In this document: piece after piece, positions 41,101 to 55,200 of the stretch | Position numbering within the stretch: the first letter of the stretch is position 1 | Layout of the letters: each line of letters opens with the position of its first letter | Assembly (NCBI GenBank): GCA_019925095.2 | Contig: CM034388.1 | Span: 7,338,501 to 7,402,500, forward strand | Reading direction: 5' to 3' | Origin: Dendrolimus kikuchii | Taxonomy: Eukaryota > Arthropoda > Insecta > Lepidoptera > Lasiocampidae | Length of the DNA stretch: 64,000 nucleotides | Made by a program: the position numbers and the translations under genes | Notes under the pieces: generated by a model | What the model was told of the DNA's origin: nothing | What the model saw: the letters and a program-made list of their open reading frames with translations, nothing else | Databases searched by the model: none

Positions 41101-44100
41101 GGCGATATTGCATTGCGATTTTTGGATATAACTCAGGCCAATAAGGAGAGGAATTGATTGTGAAGAATAACATGAAGATTTGAGGTGTGATTAAGGATTT
41201 CAGTGAGAATAGAGGACGACGGAAAGAAAAAATATACTGTGCCGTCGCTAAATTATCGACAAGTGTGGTATGTAGTGTTAGTATTGTAATTTTTTGGGTT
41301 GCATAGCCGAATGGAAAAATTATTCGTCATGTTTTCGGAACTCTTCACTGTCACACTCGTGGTCGCTTTGAATTTGAAAAAAAAGTAACTGCACAACAAT
41401 ACGTCACTCTTCAAGTTTCCGCTAAATATACACTGACATTTAAATAAAACTAAAGTTCAAGTTCAAGCTTTTATTACAACTAAGTTCCACTGGAGAACAT
41501 TTATTGAAAGAAAAAAAAAATACTTTCTACTCTATGTACACCGCCTCGTAATGTGTTAACAATATTTTAAGGAGTGGAACCGGTTACAATCTCCCCCTCT
41601 CCCCACCAACACATATAGGTGATGATTTTTTGTTTTACTATTGATAAGAAAAATCCCTCTTAAAATTTTCCGCTTTGTGTTATTTTGAGATTGATCTGAC
41701 AAATAATATGGCGCGTTTCAAAGTACCATTCATTTTGATAAGTAATTTTATCGCTGGGACTCCAACATGTCCGTTACATTGTTGTATTGTTTGTGTCATT
41801 ATCTCTGTATCGAAAAGTCCACACTTACAGGCCTGCGAATAGGTAGGTAAAACTACTGCTTGTGTCGGGGGACATATGATACCTACCAAGGGTGAAAAGA
41901 AATATTTACCTCTTAATAGGTCGCCGCATATCGGCCACGTGAGACTGCTATAAAACGCTACTACCTAAAGCTCACGGTCTTCAATTGGAAGCATTATAGT
42001 AATTTTTGGTTACAATATTTACTTTACGGAACTTTTGGCGACACAAATTCTTCTGGGATATATTTCGGGAACAAAATATTGTCACTGCATGTAATAAGAG
42101 AGAAATTGAAGTCAAAAGATGTATCTAATAACGACAATGATGTTGATATCGTGTCGCTTCTGGTTTAATAAATATAGTGATACTGACTTTATCCTTGTTT
42201 TAGTCCAATATAATGTATTACAACATTTCTTGAAGCTGCTAAAAGTGATAACATATTACAGTTAAAGGAATATATAGAGTTGTAGGATGTTTGGGGAAAA
42301 TAATATCTTAACATCTATTAATTTGTCTTTCTACTGGTTACAATTTTATTGTAACCAAAATGATTAAAAGTTTACCAAGTAATGTCAATTTTGTACAAAT
42401 CATATGGTAAAAGAATGGATAGTAAGATATAAAAACTTGGCATCGGCAATTATCGTATGATACGCAAACAGACAGCGGCAAAAACTCCAAAACATGCATT
42501 TTTTTTCTGGAATACATCAAGAAAGTGATATCCCATCTGATGAAAGTAATTACCGTCGGATATAAACATTTAGAACACTAGAGTTGTTACCAACGTGCGA
42601 TCAGTCTCCAAGGAATTTTATTTTTTCTTCACCGTCTCCCAATATTTAGGGGTAGGCTTATTTATGAAAACTTGATGAATTATTGGGGATAAACTATTTA
42701 AACAAATCGTGCACTTTTCATGGTGTCTTTATTACAACAACATCAAATCAATTATTCACAATATTATAAGTAAATACAAACAATATAAAAGAGATTCATA
42801 TGCCTAACATCTTTAACTTCCATACTTCTACTCTACTATTCTGGCACAAACGACTGTGGTGGGACAAAGGACTTGCCTTTGTCCCACCACAAAACATAAT
42901 AATTATCATTCTTCACACAATTCATCAATCTCTTTTATCGTCTACCTTCAATCTTAAATCTATCGTTCTTCCAGATTACTATTCTTTTTGTCACATGATT
43001 TTCACCTCTCCTCTTCACATGTCCATAACACCGTAGTCTTCTTCCTCTAAATGTTTTGGTCACAGGTGCGCTTTTATTACCTAAAAAACCCATATCATGA
43101 TGCCGTGGAAAAACCTTGCACTTTCCGTCGAAAGAACTTATTTGTTGACCCCAGAGCCTATCAAAATACTAATAGTAGATATGTAAAAAATGAGTTCATA
43201 GCAATAAAACATACTGCATATCATAAGTATATGTTGTATTATTATATATAAAAAAGCGACGCGACTTGGCGTCGGTATGTCTCATCTTGCTCCATTTTAT
43301 CTTTTACTAATTAGCCCTAATTTAGTGTTGTTTTTAACTTTTATCGATAAATTAAAAATACTAACACGTAAAGGATATAAAAACAATACTTTTGTATACT
43401 TACATTCATTATTGTTAAAGACCTGTGTTACGTTACTCTAAACTGTGTTTACTGGTTTTTTTAGTGGTATGGTAACCTTCCCAATTTTTATTATTTTATG
43501 ATTTAACTACTATACCATTGTATAGCGTAAAGTCTTACTTTGTCTTTCCAATATCATCCATATAGTCTCAGTAATTCCAAAGAAAAATAGCTGTGACATA
43601 CAATCACAGACAAGTCGACTAACGGACGGATTAACGGGCATGCTGAAATGAAATCTTTTTATTCTAGAAGGCATACCGTGACAGCAATAGGAAAGATTTA
43701 AATCCGACCGTAATCAAGTTACATATTTTTACAAAAAAAAATGTATTAAAAATCTATGAGATTTCCGTAATGTATTTTCTAAAGAATACTCGATTTTCAC
43801 TTGTATTAAACTGACACAAATGTCAAGCAAGTCTTGAGTACTGCAGCTCACAAATAAAATAGTCTATGATATTTTGAATAGATATGAATTAGGATTTAAT
43901 TTTGGAATCATAAACAAGAAATTTCGTTTGATACAAACCAAAATATGTCCCATATTGTGTTGAATGTAAATAATCGATAATCGATACTGTCATAGTAACC
44001 AACCAAACTATCCATCAACTATTATCAGTAGCGTCATTATTTAATATTCGTAATGACCTAGCCTCATTTGTTTGTTTTATTATGAAATTAGTAATGCAAA

Positions 44101-47100
44101 ATGAAGAAGTTCTTAGAATATTAATATTCCAAGTTCTGACATACAAAATACATTTAATTTTCTGCCTCGTCGTCGTTTTGCGACACAAATAGTTTTGGCA
44201 TGTTTGTAGACCAGGATAATATTCCACGACCTCTCTTATGTTTCTCTACAAGTGAGGCGGGGTTAGGTGACGGCCATGGAACAGTAAAAAAATAAACAAA
44301 AATACCCTCAAAAACTACTCAACTAATCTATACATATAATAAAACTGTAGAGGTCGAATTTCTGTACTGTAATAATGAAAAAAATGCTAAAAACCGACTT
44401 AAGGGGATGTAAGAAGTGAAATAGAACTAATTTAGATTTTTTTTAAATTTTTGTTTCTCTGTTTGTACCGGCTAATCTCCGAAACGACTAGACCGATTTA
44501 AATGAAATTTTTATGGTGATAGCTTATATCCCTGGTCAACATATAGGATACTTTTGATCCCGAAAAATTAAAGAGTTCCCGTGAGATAGTTAAACAAAAC
44601 CGCACCACGCGGACGAAGTCGCGGGCATCAGCTAGTGCTACATAATATTATTATTTAAACTTATTTTTGAAAGTATTTTGCAGCTTTAGAACCTCAAAGT
44701 TATTCAGAATTTTCCACTTCATACTTTTGAAGTTCCCCAATATTTGTAGTCATCATGGTGTTGTGTATATACAATGTACCTGTGTTTGACTGCGCAATTT
44801 TTCATTTAAAATAATAAAATCTGCTCTAAACACCCACTATAACAAGGATTGGGGCCTTATCCTTTTTTAGGGGAACGGATATTATATCTGCCGCGCTTCA
44901 TCAAGTTGCATCATGATGTCTTTCATCATTTATTTTTTTAGCCAGTAGAAATCTGATTGAGAACCATAAACTGCGACAAGCGCAGTGGCTTGGGGGAAAG
45001 ATCACGGCCCATGTGTGGGATTCGCCAGATCGGGGTCGCACTAGCACTTCTAGATAAAACTAAAGATGCTATTGCCACTCCACGGTTAGTGCTACCCACT
45101 AGAACCCCTCGGTGTTCCATACTTCGCCTTATGCCAGAGCTACGGGTACATGACCTAGCCTCTCCGCTAGCCCTGGTAGGCGGTGATGATGTTTTCATCA
45201 CCGTCAACACGTAATAACTGTAACAATATCACACCAGAGCGCGTTAGACATTAAAATGAAAATGAATTATACTACATGAAACCGTCCCATCAATCCAACG
45301 TTATCATAATTAGAATAAATAAGATGTATTTCAACATTCCTTGCATTAAACATTCCGTTGACTGACGTATCGCTTTGTTATAACAATATTATTGTCAACA
45401 ATAATTTTATTACCTTATATTATTTCATTATTACTGTCAATAAAGTTTTGTAATTGTTATTGTGAATATAGCGAAAAGAAACGTGATAGTTCTGTTTTTG
45501 AATAATTTGTGTTGATTTTGACTTTGACTATTCTAAATTTAAAAATTTATATTTGTTTAAATAATATTAACAGTTTTATTGTTGTTGTTATTATGCAATA
45601 GTGTTGTGTTGTTGTTGTTTTATTACGGATTCAAAATGAACATCGAAGGTACGGCCGGTTTAATTTTTAAGGTGGGAATTTCTATAACTATGATTTGCTG
45701 TACAGAAACTGGAACTCTAATGTTTTCGTATTTTAGTTCGTCCGTCTGTCTTTGTATATAGCTATTAAAAAAACTAATGGCCACCATAATTGCAACTGAG
45801 GCTTTAAAATTTTTCCTATACCTATTAATATGTGCCATGAAGGACGTGCCAAGTAAATCGAGTTACGTTTTACTTGGCACCTACTGTAAAATTATATAAA
45901 CATCAAATGTCTCTTAATTTGTTGTAGAAAATATTTATTTTACCGATTTTAGTTACATTGTGTTTTCTTGAAGAGGTTGTGTGTTTCTTAAAAACTTATT
46001 TATTCATGTAGATCATTTTGACCTTTTTCTGTTTTCAGTTGAACCGTCTAATGAACGAGATATACGAGACTGTAACTGCTGTGTGCAATATGGACGAGAA
46101 CAAACCCGGTAGCTTCCCTACTGATCAATCAGATGGTAGTACCAGTGAAGGTACATATTTTTAATTGGAGTCTTATAATTTATAACTAATTTGGCCTAAA
46201 AACGTGTATTGATACACCTTATTCATAATAGGTATACGAGGTTTCTAGGCTTGTTAAAATAGAGTAAGATATTGTTATGTTAATCGTATTGTAAATGCGA
46301 TTATGAATAACAACTTTTTAACTATTTTTATAAAAGGTTATCAACTTCGTATTCGTATTATGAAAGTTTGTTTATACTAAGATTAAGAAGAAACTTAACC
46401 TATTTAATTAATATTAGTTGTATTGTATTCTACCTATAATCCCTTATGACTATGAATAGAATTCTGAGCCTACATCTTCCATAAGTGATAAATATTTTAA
46501 CTAGTTGTTAACCATTACATACTCACATGCCTAATATCTAATATTAATACAACGGAACAAAAATACTAGATACGATAATCGCCCAATAAAATTTTAACAA
46601 TGAAAAAGCCGCTAAATCCTATTTTTCTACATGGCGCTAAGTCTTTTTTCTTTTGTGTTGTGACATAAAAAACAGCACTAGACCAATATTTTACTATTGA
46701 TATTATATTTTTAGATCAAATCAGTGAGAACATCAAATTGAAAAAAAAACTAAGACTTATTATTTGATTGAAATGTAAAACCCCAAAATAATAAATATAA
46801 ATAAATAAAGAGTTAAACAAAAACAGTGTAATATAAAGTACATATTTCTTTGTCAAATTTCACCCGTCTATAGCCAACAGTTTCTGAGAAAAATTATAAT
46901 GACATAAACAGGTAGACTTACTGAATTTAACGAGAACATATAGGTTACATTTCTAGCGAAATTTCTACACAATTTTAGAAATTATGACTAACATTCTTTT
47001 TTTTCAGAATCGGTAAAACTAACAAGAAGTTTAACAGAGAAACGTAAGAACTACGTTCGTCGTATGTCGTCCAGAGTGGCATATTTAGAGCCTAACAATA

Positions 47101-49166
47101 TAAAAACTGCAAGATTCAGGCATCAAACTTCAATTTGTTCATACAAATCAGAAGTCATAGACAACCCATACTCTACATTCCGTTCGTGGAAGAGTTTTAG
47201 AACTTCCCAAAACAATCTTAGCAAAGACAAGATGGACCGACGAGAGTCTGTGGACTCGAAAGTGAATTTGACAGATTCGAAAGGGAATATATTGTCTATG
47301 GGTGACTTTGACAGTACAGATAACATAGACAAGTTGAGTATTGACGGGAAAACGGGTTGTGTTGATATTGAACTTCCGTTTGAGGCTAGGGACAATGGAT
47401 TGTTTAATATTTGTTTGTTAGTTGGTTTGAATTATATGAGCGGACAGGCGTACGTCAAAAGTGTTTTTCCTAGTCAGGTATGTTTGTTGATTTTGATACT
47501 TTGTAACTATTTAAAAGTCTGGATCTATTTTGCAATCATCAGATCAAATTTATTCATAGCACGAAAATACAAATTGAAAAAATTACGAATTACAGTTGCG
47601 GAAATAAAACAGATAAATTTGTTCACTTTTTATTGATACCGGTTGTCATTGAGAAATTGGATAATTTTTAATTGATGATTGAAAAAATGGAGTCTAAATC
47701 GTTTACCCTTAAAAACGTATACGAATAGAATGTTCACTTATATAGGCAAATATATTAATTAATCTGTCATTTGAAAAATTATATAGAGTATGTTTTTTTT
47801 TATTGCAGGAGCTCAGCAGACAGGCAGACGGCCCACTTGATGGAAAACGGTTACCATCGCCTATAGACATTTGCGACACCAAAGGTGCTACAAATGCGTT
47901 GCTGCTCTCTTAAGGGAGACTGGAACCTGGTCACTAATGCCGGAACACAAATCAAGGTTGTTATGGCGACATACTTTAGACCAGGGGTGGTATCCATCCA
48001 GCATACTTTAGACCAAGGGTGGTAGCAATCCAGTGGGGCAAATGCCCTACCACCTGGATGTGGGTTGTTTTCTCGCCTCTTACGACAGGCCGCCCGGCCG
48101 CAGGAAATTGTATTCTTTCTCCGTTCTTGCACGGATAGAGTATGTGTAAAAAAGTCGTGGTAGCGTAATGGCTAGCGCACGCGTCCCACGTTCAAAGGGC
48201 GCGAGTTCGATCTTGACCGGAAAGCATGCACCGCTTAGGCAGTTTTCTGACCTAATGTGCATATTGTTACAATTACCACATGCTAACAACGGTGAAGGAA
48301 AACACCGTGATGCAACCTGCACATCCAGATAACTGATGTGCCAAACCTGCCAAGCCGCCTTGGACAAGCGTGGCGAGTATACTGTCCGTTCTCCTATAGT
48401 GGGAGGCCCGAGCCCAGCAATGGGACATTTATGGGCTGTTATTATTATATATGTGTAAAAGCTTCTTACTAGACTCTTCTAACTAATTTATGTTTATATT
48501 GATATGTAATGCAATTTTGAAATAATAACTGAATTTTGTGGGAATTAATCATTACTTAAGCCGTTTTACTCACCCGTGTGCATATTGTGATAATTACCAT
48601 GTACTGACAGTGAAGAAACACATCGAGATAAAACTTACACATCCAGATAACCGATTTATAAATCCGTAAATTCGCCGCAGATAAGCATGACCGGTATATG
48701 CTTCGTTTCCCTCTAATAACGGGGAGGCCCGAATCGAGCACTTAGATGTTTATGCGCTGATAGTATAAGCGTATACTGCCCCTAAAATGGTTAGACCAAA
48801 TTCATAGTCCAATTTCGCTATTACGAGTGCGTAACAAAAATTTAACAATTGAAATTTTCCCGGTCAAATTTCAGGTTCAAGTGCCGCCTCATATAGAGAA
48901 TCTCATATTCCCCGAGACGTTGAGTGCTAACTTAAGCAATAGAGGCGAGTGGTCTGCAGACGCCAACGGAGCTCAGTGTTATTCCCTGGTGCTAACAGAC
49001 GAAAGAGGCGACCGCTCTTATGGGTAAGAATGTATGAATAAAACGTGGGATGAGATCAAGAAATGAAGAAGTATACAGAGAAGAAAATAGACTAATTTTA
49101 AAATTTACATTCACTTAACACACAAAGTGAAAGTAAATTTTAAAAAATAGTGTGTGTGTGTATATA

Positions 49167-49229
<63 letters not shown>

Positions 49230-52200
49230 ATATATATAATATGATATAATATCCTAGAGCTTATTTTGGGAAAACGAGACATTTTTTTAATAATAACAAT
49301 CTTTTAACTTATAATACATGACCTTCAAAATATGTTCTCCAGTGGGTTTCAATAAAAAAAAATGTATGGCTCTTAATACGCAATGTATGTGTATATAGAT
49401 TTGTAGAACATCTTAAAGCCTTTGATAAATTTAACATTTAAATGTTGTTCATAAATATTTTATCTTCGTATAGTATAATCATATGGTAGTCTACTTGGAT
49501 GGGTATGATCACACTTTACTAATTAAAATCGGATTGCGCTTTCAAAGGATAATTTATCTGATTATATGATTAATACTATTCTGTTGAAGTATATGTCAAG
49601 CCTTTTGACAAGGATAAACCATGAAATATGCTCAAAAATGTGCGATCATACCTTGCTAACGGAAGTACGCTTGTTGCTTTCATAATATATTTATCTATCC
49701 CAAATTGGGATTACCAATATTAATAGCATCAGGCGTACCGCAAGGGTTACATTTAGGCCCGTTAAAATATGATACATCATACAGATACCTCAATAACAAG
49801 ACGTGCATTTGCATAGCTGCTCCCTCCGCCTTTTCATTCTATGTTCTGAGTAATATATGATAAATAAGACAATATGTCAAATAAAAATATGATAGAAATG
49901 CTACGGAAACGGTTGAATAGTATTGGTGTAGGAATTCTAAAAATTTGAAACTGGTTATTTTTAGTTACTGTCGTCGAGTGTTGCCAGAGGGTGCGACGAC
50001 ATGTCTACCATTGTGCTATTGCCTCATCGGAAAGTACAGAGCACCTGGATTTTACTATAAGGTGATATGAAAGAGATAAATTAGTTTTTATAATAACGCA
50101 CGATTAGCAAATAAGATAGGCGACTCTATTATATTTTACTCTGAATTCTCGGAAAAACTTTGTAACATGTATATTTATAAATAGGGTGACTGACTGCTTG
50201 GCAGTCCATGTACAACAAGATGGGCATAGATAAAAAACGTGGATTGTTTTCGTCATTATGCTATAGATACTATAGAATAACACAAAGTACTTAATCTAAA
50301 ATCACTGTTTGAAAACCTACTGAATGGATCTAGTTTAATCCATTTAATGTTGATAGTAGTTAAGCTTAACTTGACTTTTTCAGAATTTTCCATTTCGCAA
50401 TTTCAAAGTTATAGGGGAATATCTATTGACTTAATTTAACATTTGACTGCATTAACGATATCACATACAACAAAAAATTACAACCTTTAGGTCATTACCC
50501 CTTATCTTTATTTTTTCTTGATTGCACTACAAGTAATGTTTGCGTTTTTGTCAAAATGGCTTTAGAGCCCTCAAAATATATATTGTTTCCTTTTTACAGA
50601 TTCTTCAAGAAATAGAATCTCATCATGGCAGTTCAGAAATAGAAATACAGCAAGTACTACAACAATTGTTCGAAACTGATTTTCCAAAACCTGGTGAATC
50701 AATTACTGTAACTCGTACGTCAAAATCGCCAAATTACACCTCAGACGAATACGCATCAGATCCAAGAATGGACATTCCTAATCCCAAGATGGATATTCTA
50801 GATTCGAAGATGGATCTTCCAAATCCGAAGACGGATATTCCAAATTTGAATATGTCGAAATCCAGGACGATGCCGGATATGAGAATGGCGAGGTTTTACG
50901 ACGAAAATGACTATGATTTAGTTGGTGACGAAAGAGATCATGTCCCTGATTATTATGACCTTGAAAATAATAATAATAATTTGCTGAAGAAAGTTGTTTT
51001 AGATGTTGAGTTTCATAGGTAAGGTATTGAAATTAGCTATCTGTAATATATGAACATTAAAAAATAATGGTCTTGGATATCGGTACACTAACGGAACTGA
51101 TGCCGCATCTAAATTTTAAATATCTATTTACTCTTTTTTTGAAGAACCACACATTGAAGGTATCTGGAAGAACTGCGTCAAGGATTTCAAACCACAACTT
51201 ACACGCATATGTCATGGAGGAATGATGCCTCGTACAATGGACTTTCCTAAACTGAAGACATATAGTAAAATTATTTGTGTTTTTTTTACAGGACAAAAGT
51301 AATAAAGCGTCCCATAGAGCCACGGGTGGATGAAGACAATCTGTCAATTTTATTAGATTTACTCGGCGCTGGTTTAGTGGTTAAAGTATTCGGCTCGTTA
51401 CTGCTTGAAAGGAAGGTCATTATAGTTGGTGATAAATTAAGGTAACTTTCATAAAGTTAGAAACCCAAATTCAAAACAGTTTCAAATTGTCTTATCTTTT
51501 ATAATAAAGCATGAAAATGTTGGAAGTAATAATCTATAATATAAAATTCTAATTATGCCGTGTCTGTACATAACAGCTATCTAAAAAACACCTGGAATAG
51601 ACTATATAACAGATGGAGAACACCATGAAATTTTTAGATAACCTCTCTATGTTTGTTCGGGATTCACGTAAACACTACTGGCCCGATTTCGATGTGATTT
51701 TCGCTGATCGACAGCAAATTTTTAGACTTAAATTCTGCGCTACTTTTTTTTATCCCGGGAACCCCGCGGTAATTTCAAGCTAAACGTGGACGAAGTCACT
51801 GGCATATCCTGTTGTTTATTACATAATAATGAGCAAAATATGTCCCGATACTCGCACATTTGGCAATGTCTGAGCAGAGAGAGAGAGAGAGAGATACATT
51901 ATTTGGATAAAGACAACTTGTTGCATTATGCTATGTTCACATACTTGACAATATGTATTTTTCTATTCTTCTTAACTTTGCTGTTTACTGTCCACATTGT
52001 ACTGTTCTTCCTGTTTTATTTTACTTCTTTTTAATTTAATTATACCTAGAAATAAGTGGTTAAAAGTATCCTCTCAGTCAGGTTGCCTGGAAGAGATCGC
52101 TTTTAGCGATAAGGCAGCCTTTTGTTTTGTCGTTAAATTATTGTAATTATCCATTCTGTAATTTTTTATTTTCGTGAACAATAAAGTGTTTTCTGTTCTA

Positions 52201-55200
52201 TTCTATTATCCATCCAACGTTCTTCTGGGAATAATAGCTATAGGACCATCTATTGTATTGTTAACTGTAGTTTTTAAACATACAATAAATTAAATTTATT
52301 AATTCACTCTTCATTCTTGGATTCCGTTACCTAAAGGCAAAAGAACCCTTGTGGTCGTACTCCGGTGTCTGCCTGTCTGTGTCACAATTTTTATTTAAAG
52401 TTTTGCTAAATATGAAGATATAGAATGGCGCACACGTGTAAATGTGTCATGTCATATATACATATTTTTTTTAAATATTTGAATATCGAATAAGTTGCCT
52501 GAAGTATATACAAGTTAAATTCTAATCATTCAAAGACGTATCAAATGCAAGGGCTCTTATTGATTATATTATGTTTTATATTATATTAGCTTTTTATTTA
52601 TATTAGTTTTTTTCGAGTTATAATAAAAAATAACTTGAACCCTGCAAGTTTGTATAAAAACTTAAAAAGCTTCTCATATTTATATTACAGTCTAGTCTCC
52701 TCATGTTTGGAAGCTCTCCAGTCGTCCTTATATCCGATGGTGTGGCAACAGCCTCTTATATCCTCAATACCATGTACAATACAGCGTGATGTGCTAGAAG
52801 CTCCTTTGCCTATATTGGGGGGAGCCTTGACCTGTAAGAGTGAGGAGCAACCCCAAAGACCTGGGTTCCATGAGGTTAGTGAATTTGCTTGAAAATCATT
52901 CTAAAACTAATATTCCTGGGGGTTGTCTTAAAGAGATCACTTTAAGCGATAAGACCACCCTTTGTTTAACATTTATGGTACATAGGTTTTAAGAACGTAG
53001 TTTTAATTTTTACTGAATTTAAATTTATCATTCTTCTTGGTACTGGCTAAATACAGTAAGCCTTTAGACCCATTATAGAATAAAAATTAAGATAAGGGTT
53101 ATGTTTTAGTCAAAATATCGACGTAACCCTAAAAGGAAAGACGTATAAACACATCTCGAAATATTAGGACTGTTTCCTTAATTATGGATATTTTAATAGA
53201 CTTAACTCACCCGTCAAAAGTAGACGTAGTAGAGTAGAGTAGTATTGTTCTTTACTATGGTCAGGACGTCTGATATTGGCCCCAGAGTGGTCTGTTGTAT
53301 AGTATACCCATAACACGAGCGTAATTTGCTTAGTTTGGGTATATACGCTGTGGGTGTGTATGTGTGTGTGTGTGTACGTGTGTTTTCTACTAGTATTATA
53401 CATGTATATCTCTAGAGACCACGGGCCATAAAAATGGCCCGGACTTTTGGAGGGCCTGCGTGGGGCCATGGGAAGGCCAACACGTAGAGGTCCCTTGACA
53501 AAAATTTAAATGTAGCATGACATTGACCGACAATTATCCCTGTCGACACCTAAGGAAGGACAAGCCCCGGTTAGTGTATGACTATTGTAGGGAATGAGAA
53601 TAAAAGGTACCGGGCTTATTAGGATGAACTTCTAGTGGAACTATGGATTATTATTATTATTATATTTTTTTTCGAAGCTGGCAAAAAGGGCGCCGGCTCA
53701 CCTAATGCATAGTGATTACCGTCGCCATAGAATGAATATGCTTAGAAGCCGAGTAGGTGTCAGTAAAGTAAAGCACTTTTAAGTAGGATCTAAAAAAGTC
53801 TCAGTTCGCTTGCCAACACGTCGCGTCGGTCGTCGGTCCCGTCAGTCCGTAAGACAAAGTGTCAGTGTGACGAGCTCCAATAGTTCCAATTCCCTACTTT
53901 TTCGAAAAACTCGATTTACTTGCAACATTATTTGTACATGTGTGTGCGTGTGAACGAAAATAATTACACGGCGATTGGTTTTGTGCCTCAATTCTGTTTG
54001 TAATTTTGCAGGAATCTCTTTAGGTATTATTACTCTTAGACCGTCGCCTATAGACGCTTGCTACACCAGACGCGAAGCCAACAGATTGACAGACATTAGG
54101 ATCGGATAGAGGGGATTGCGTTAAAGGGATAGAAGTATCAAACAGGAAGAATGTGTTAGAGGCGATGTGTTAGGGATAGAATAGGGAGCTGAGGAAGTAG
54201 GCCATCGGAACCCACACACCGTAAGCAACACGATTAACTTGCGGCTGTTATTCTATGAGGGCGTGGTGTTATATCTACTAAGAGCTTATATCGATCGAGT
54301 CGGCCTTGACAGCAGCTGTAATCAAGAGTATGAATACCGCGTAAAGATTTTCAAGACTTTTTTTTTTATTTCAGGGTATGTTAATAGACTTAACTCATTC
54401 ATCAAAAGTCATACTTTACCAAGGGGATGAGTCGACAATATTACCAACATCGAGCTACAAAACGCTGAAAACGTCATTACAAATGGAGTCCAGTAAACAC
54501 AAAGACAAGTTAGAGGACACGAAGACACGAAACGTGATGATTTCTGAGTCATTTTTGAGATTTTTCGTCGATATTTTCGGTGACTTTTGGAAGTATTTCG
54601 CGGTCGGAGAGCTTAAGGAAGGTGATCTGGGGAAAGGAAATGTCGTTTTTGATGTGAGTACTTTGATGTGTATGATGTCCTTGAACTGATTTTTATTGTC
54701 AAAAGCAGACATACGACCCGATGGCAGAATTAAAAGATGTATTTCTGCCGTCCAGTAATTTAGGCTAACGTTTTAATCACTACAGAGGCTCACAGATTTG
54801 GGTATGAGAACAGTTTTAAGATTTTATACATGGTCTGCCATCTTTATTGTTACGAGTTGCAGGATTTAAATTAAAATGCCGTTGGAATTACTATAGAATT
54901 TATTAGAACTATACAAACACGTATAACACAGGCAGAAATATAACTGAGCAGAACCAGTCCAAAGCACGATTCAATAACATGCGCAAAGTCCGTCACTAAA
55001 TAGTTTACCGAATGTACACAAGTCTCGCCTTGATCGTGGTTCTCGCTCGACTGTCTCACCCCTCCATTGGGGCCTTGCTTTATACTGTACAAATACAATA
55101 CACACCTGGCTAATGACTGCCATAAAGATTACAATACACAATGGGCTGTTTTTTTCCAATCACAAATTTTAAACTCAAAGTAAACAAAAGAAGACAGCCA

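Noticed and set aside
48160..48232. Possible tRNA gene
   Set aside because: The A and B boxes are present, but there is no clear acceptor stem pairing and the sequence continues into a SINE body found twice more.
52834..52839. GTAAGA as the donor of exon 9
   Set aside because: It leaves phase 1, and exon 10 would then be read in a frame that loses the dDENN sequence.
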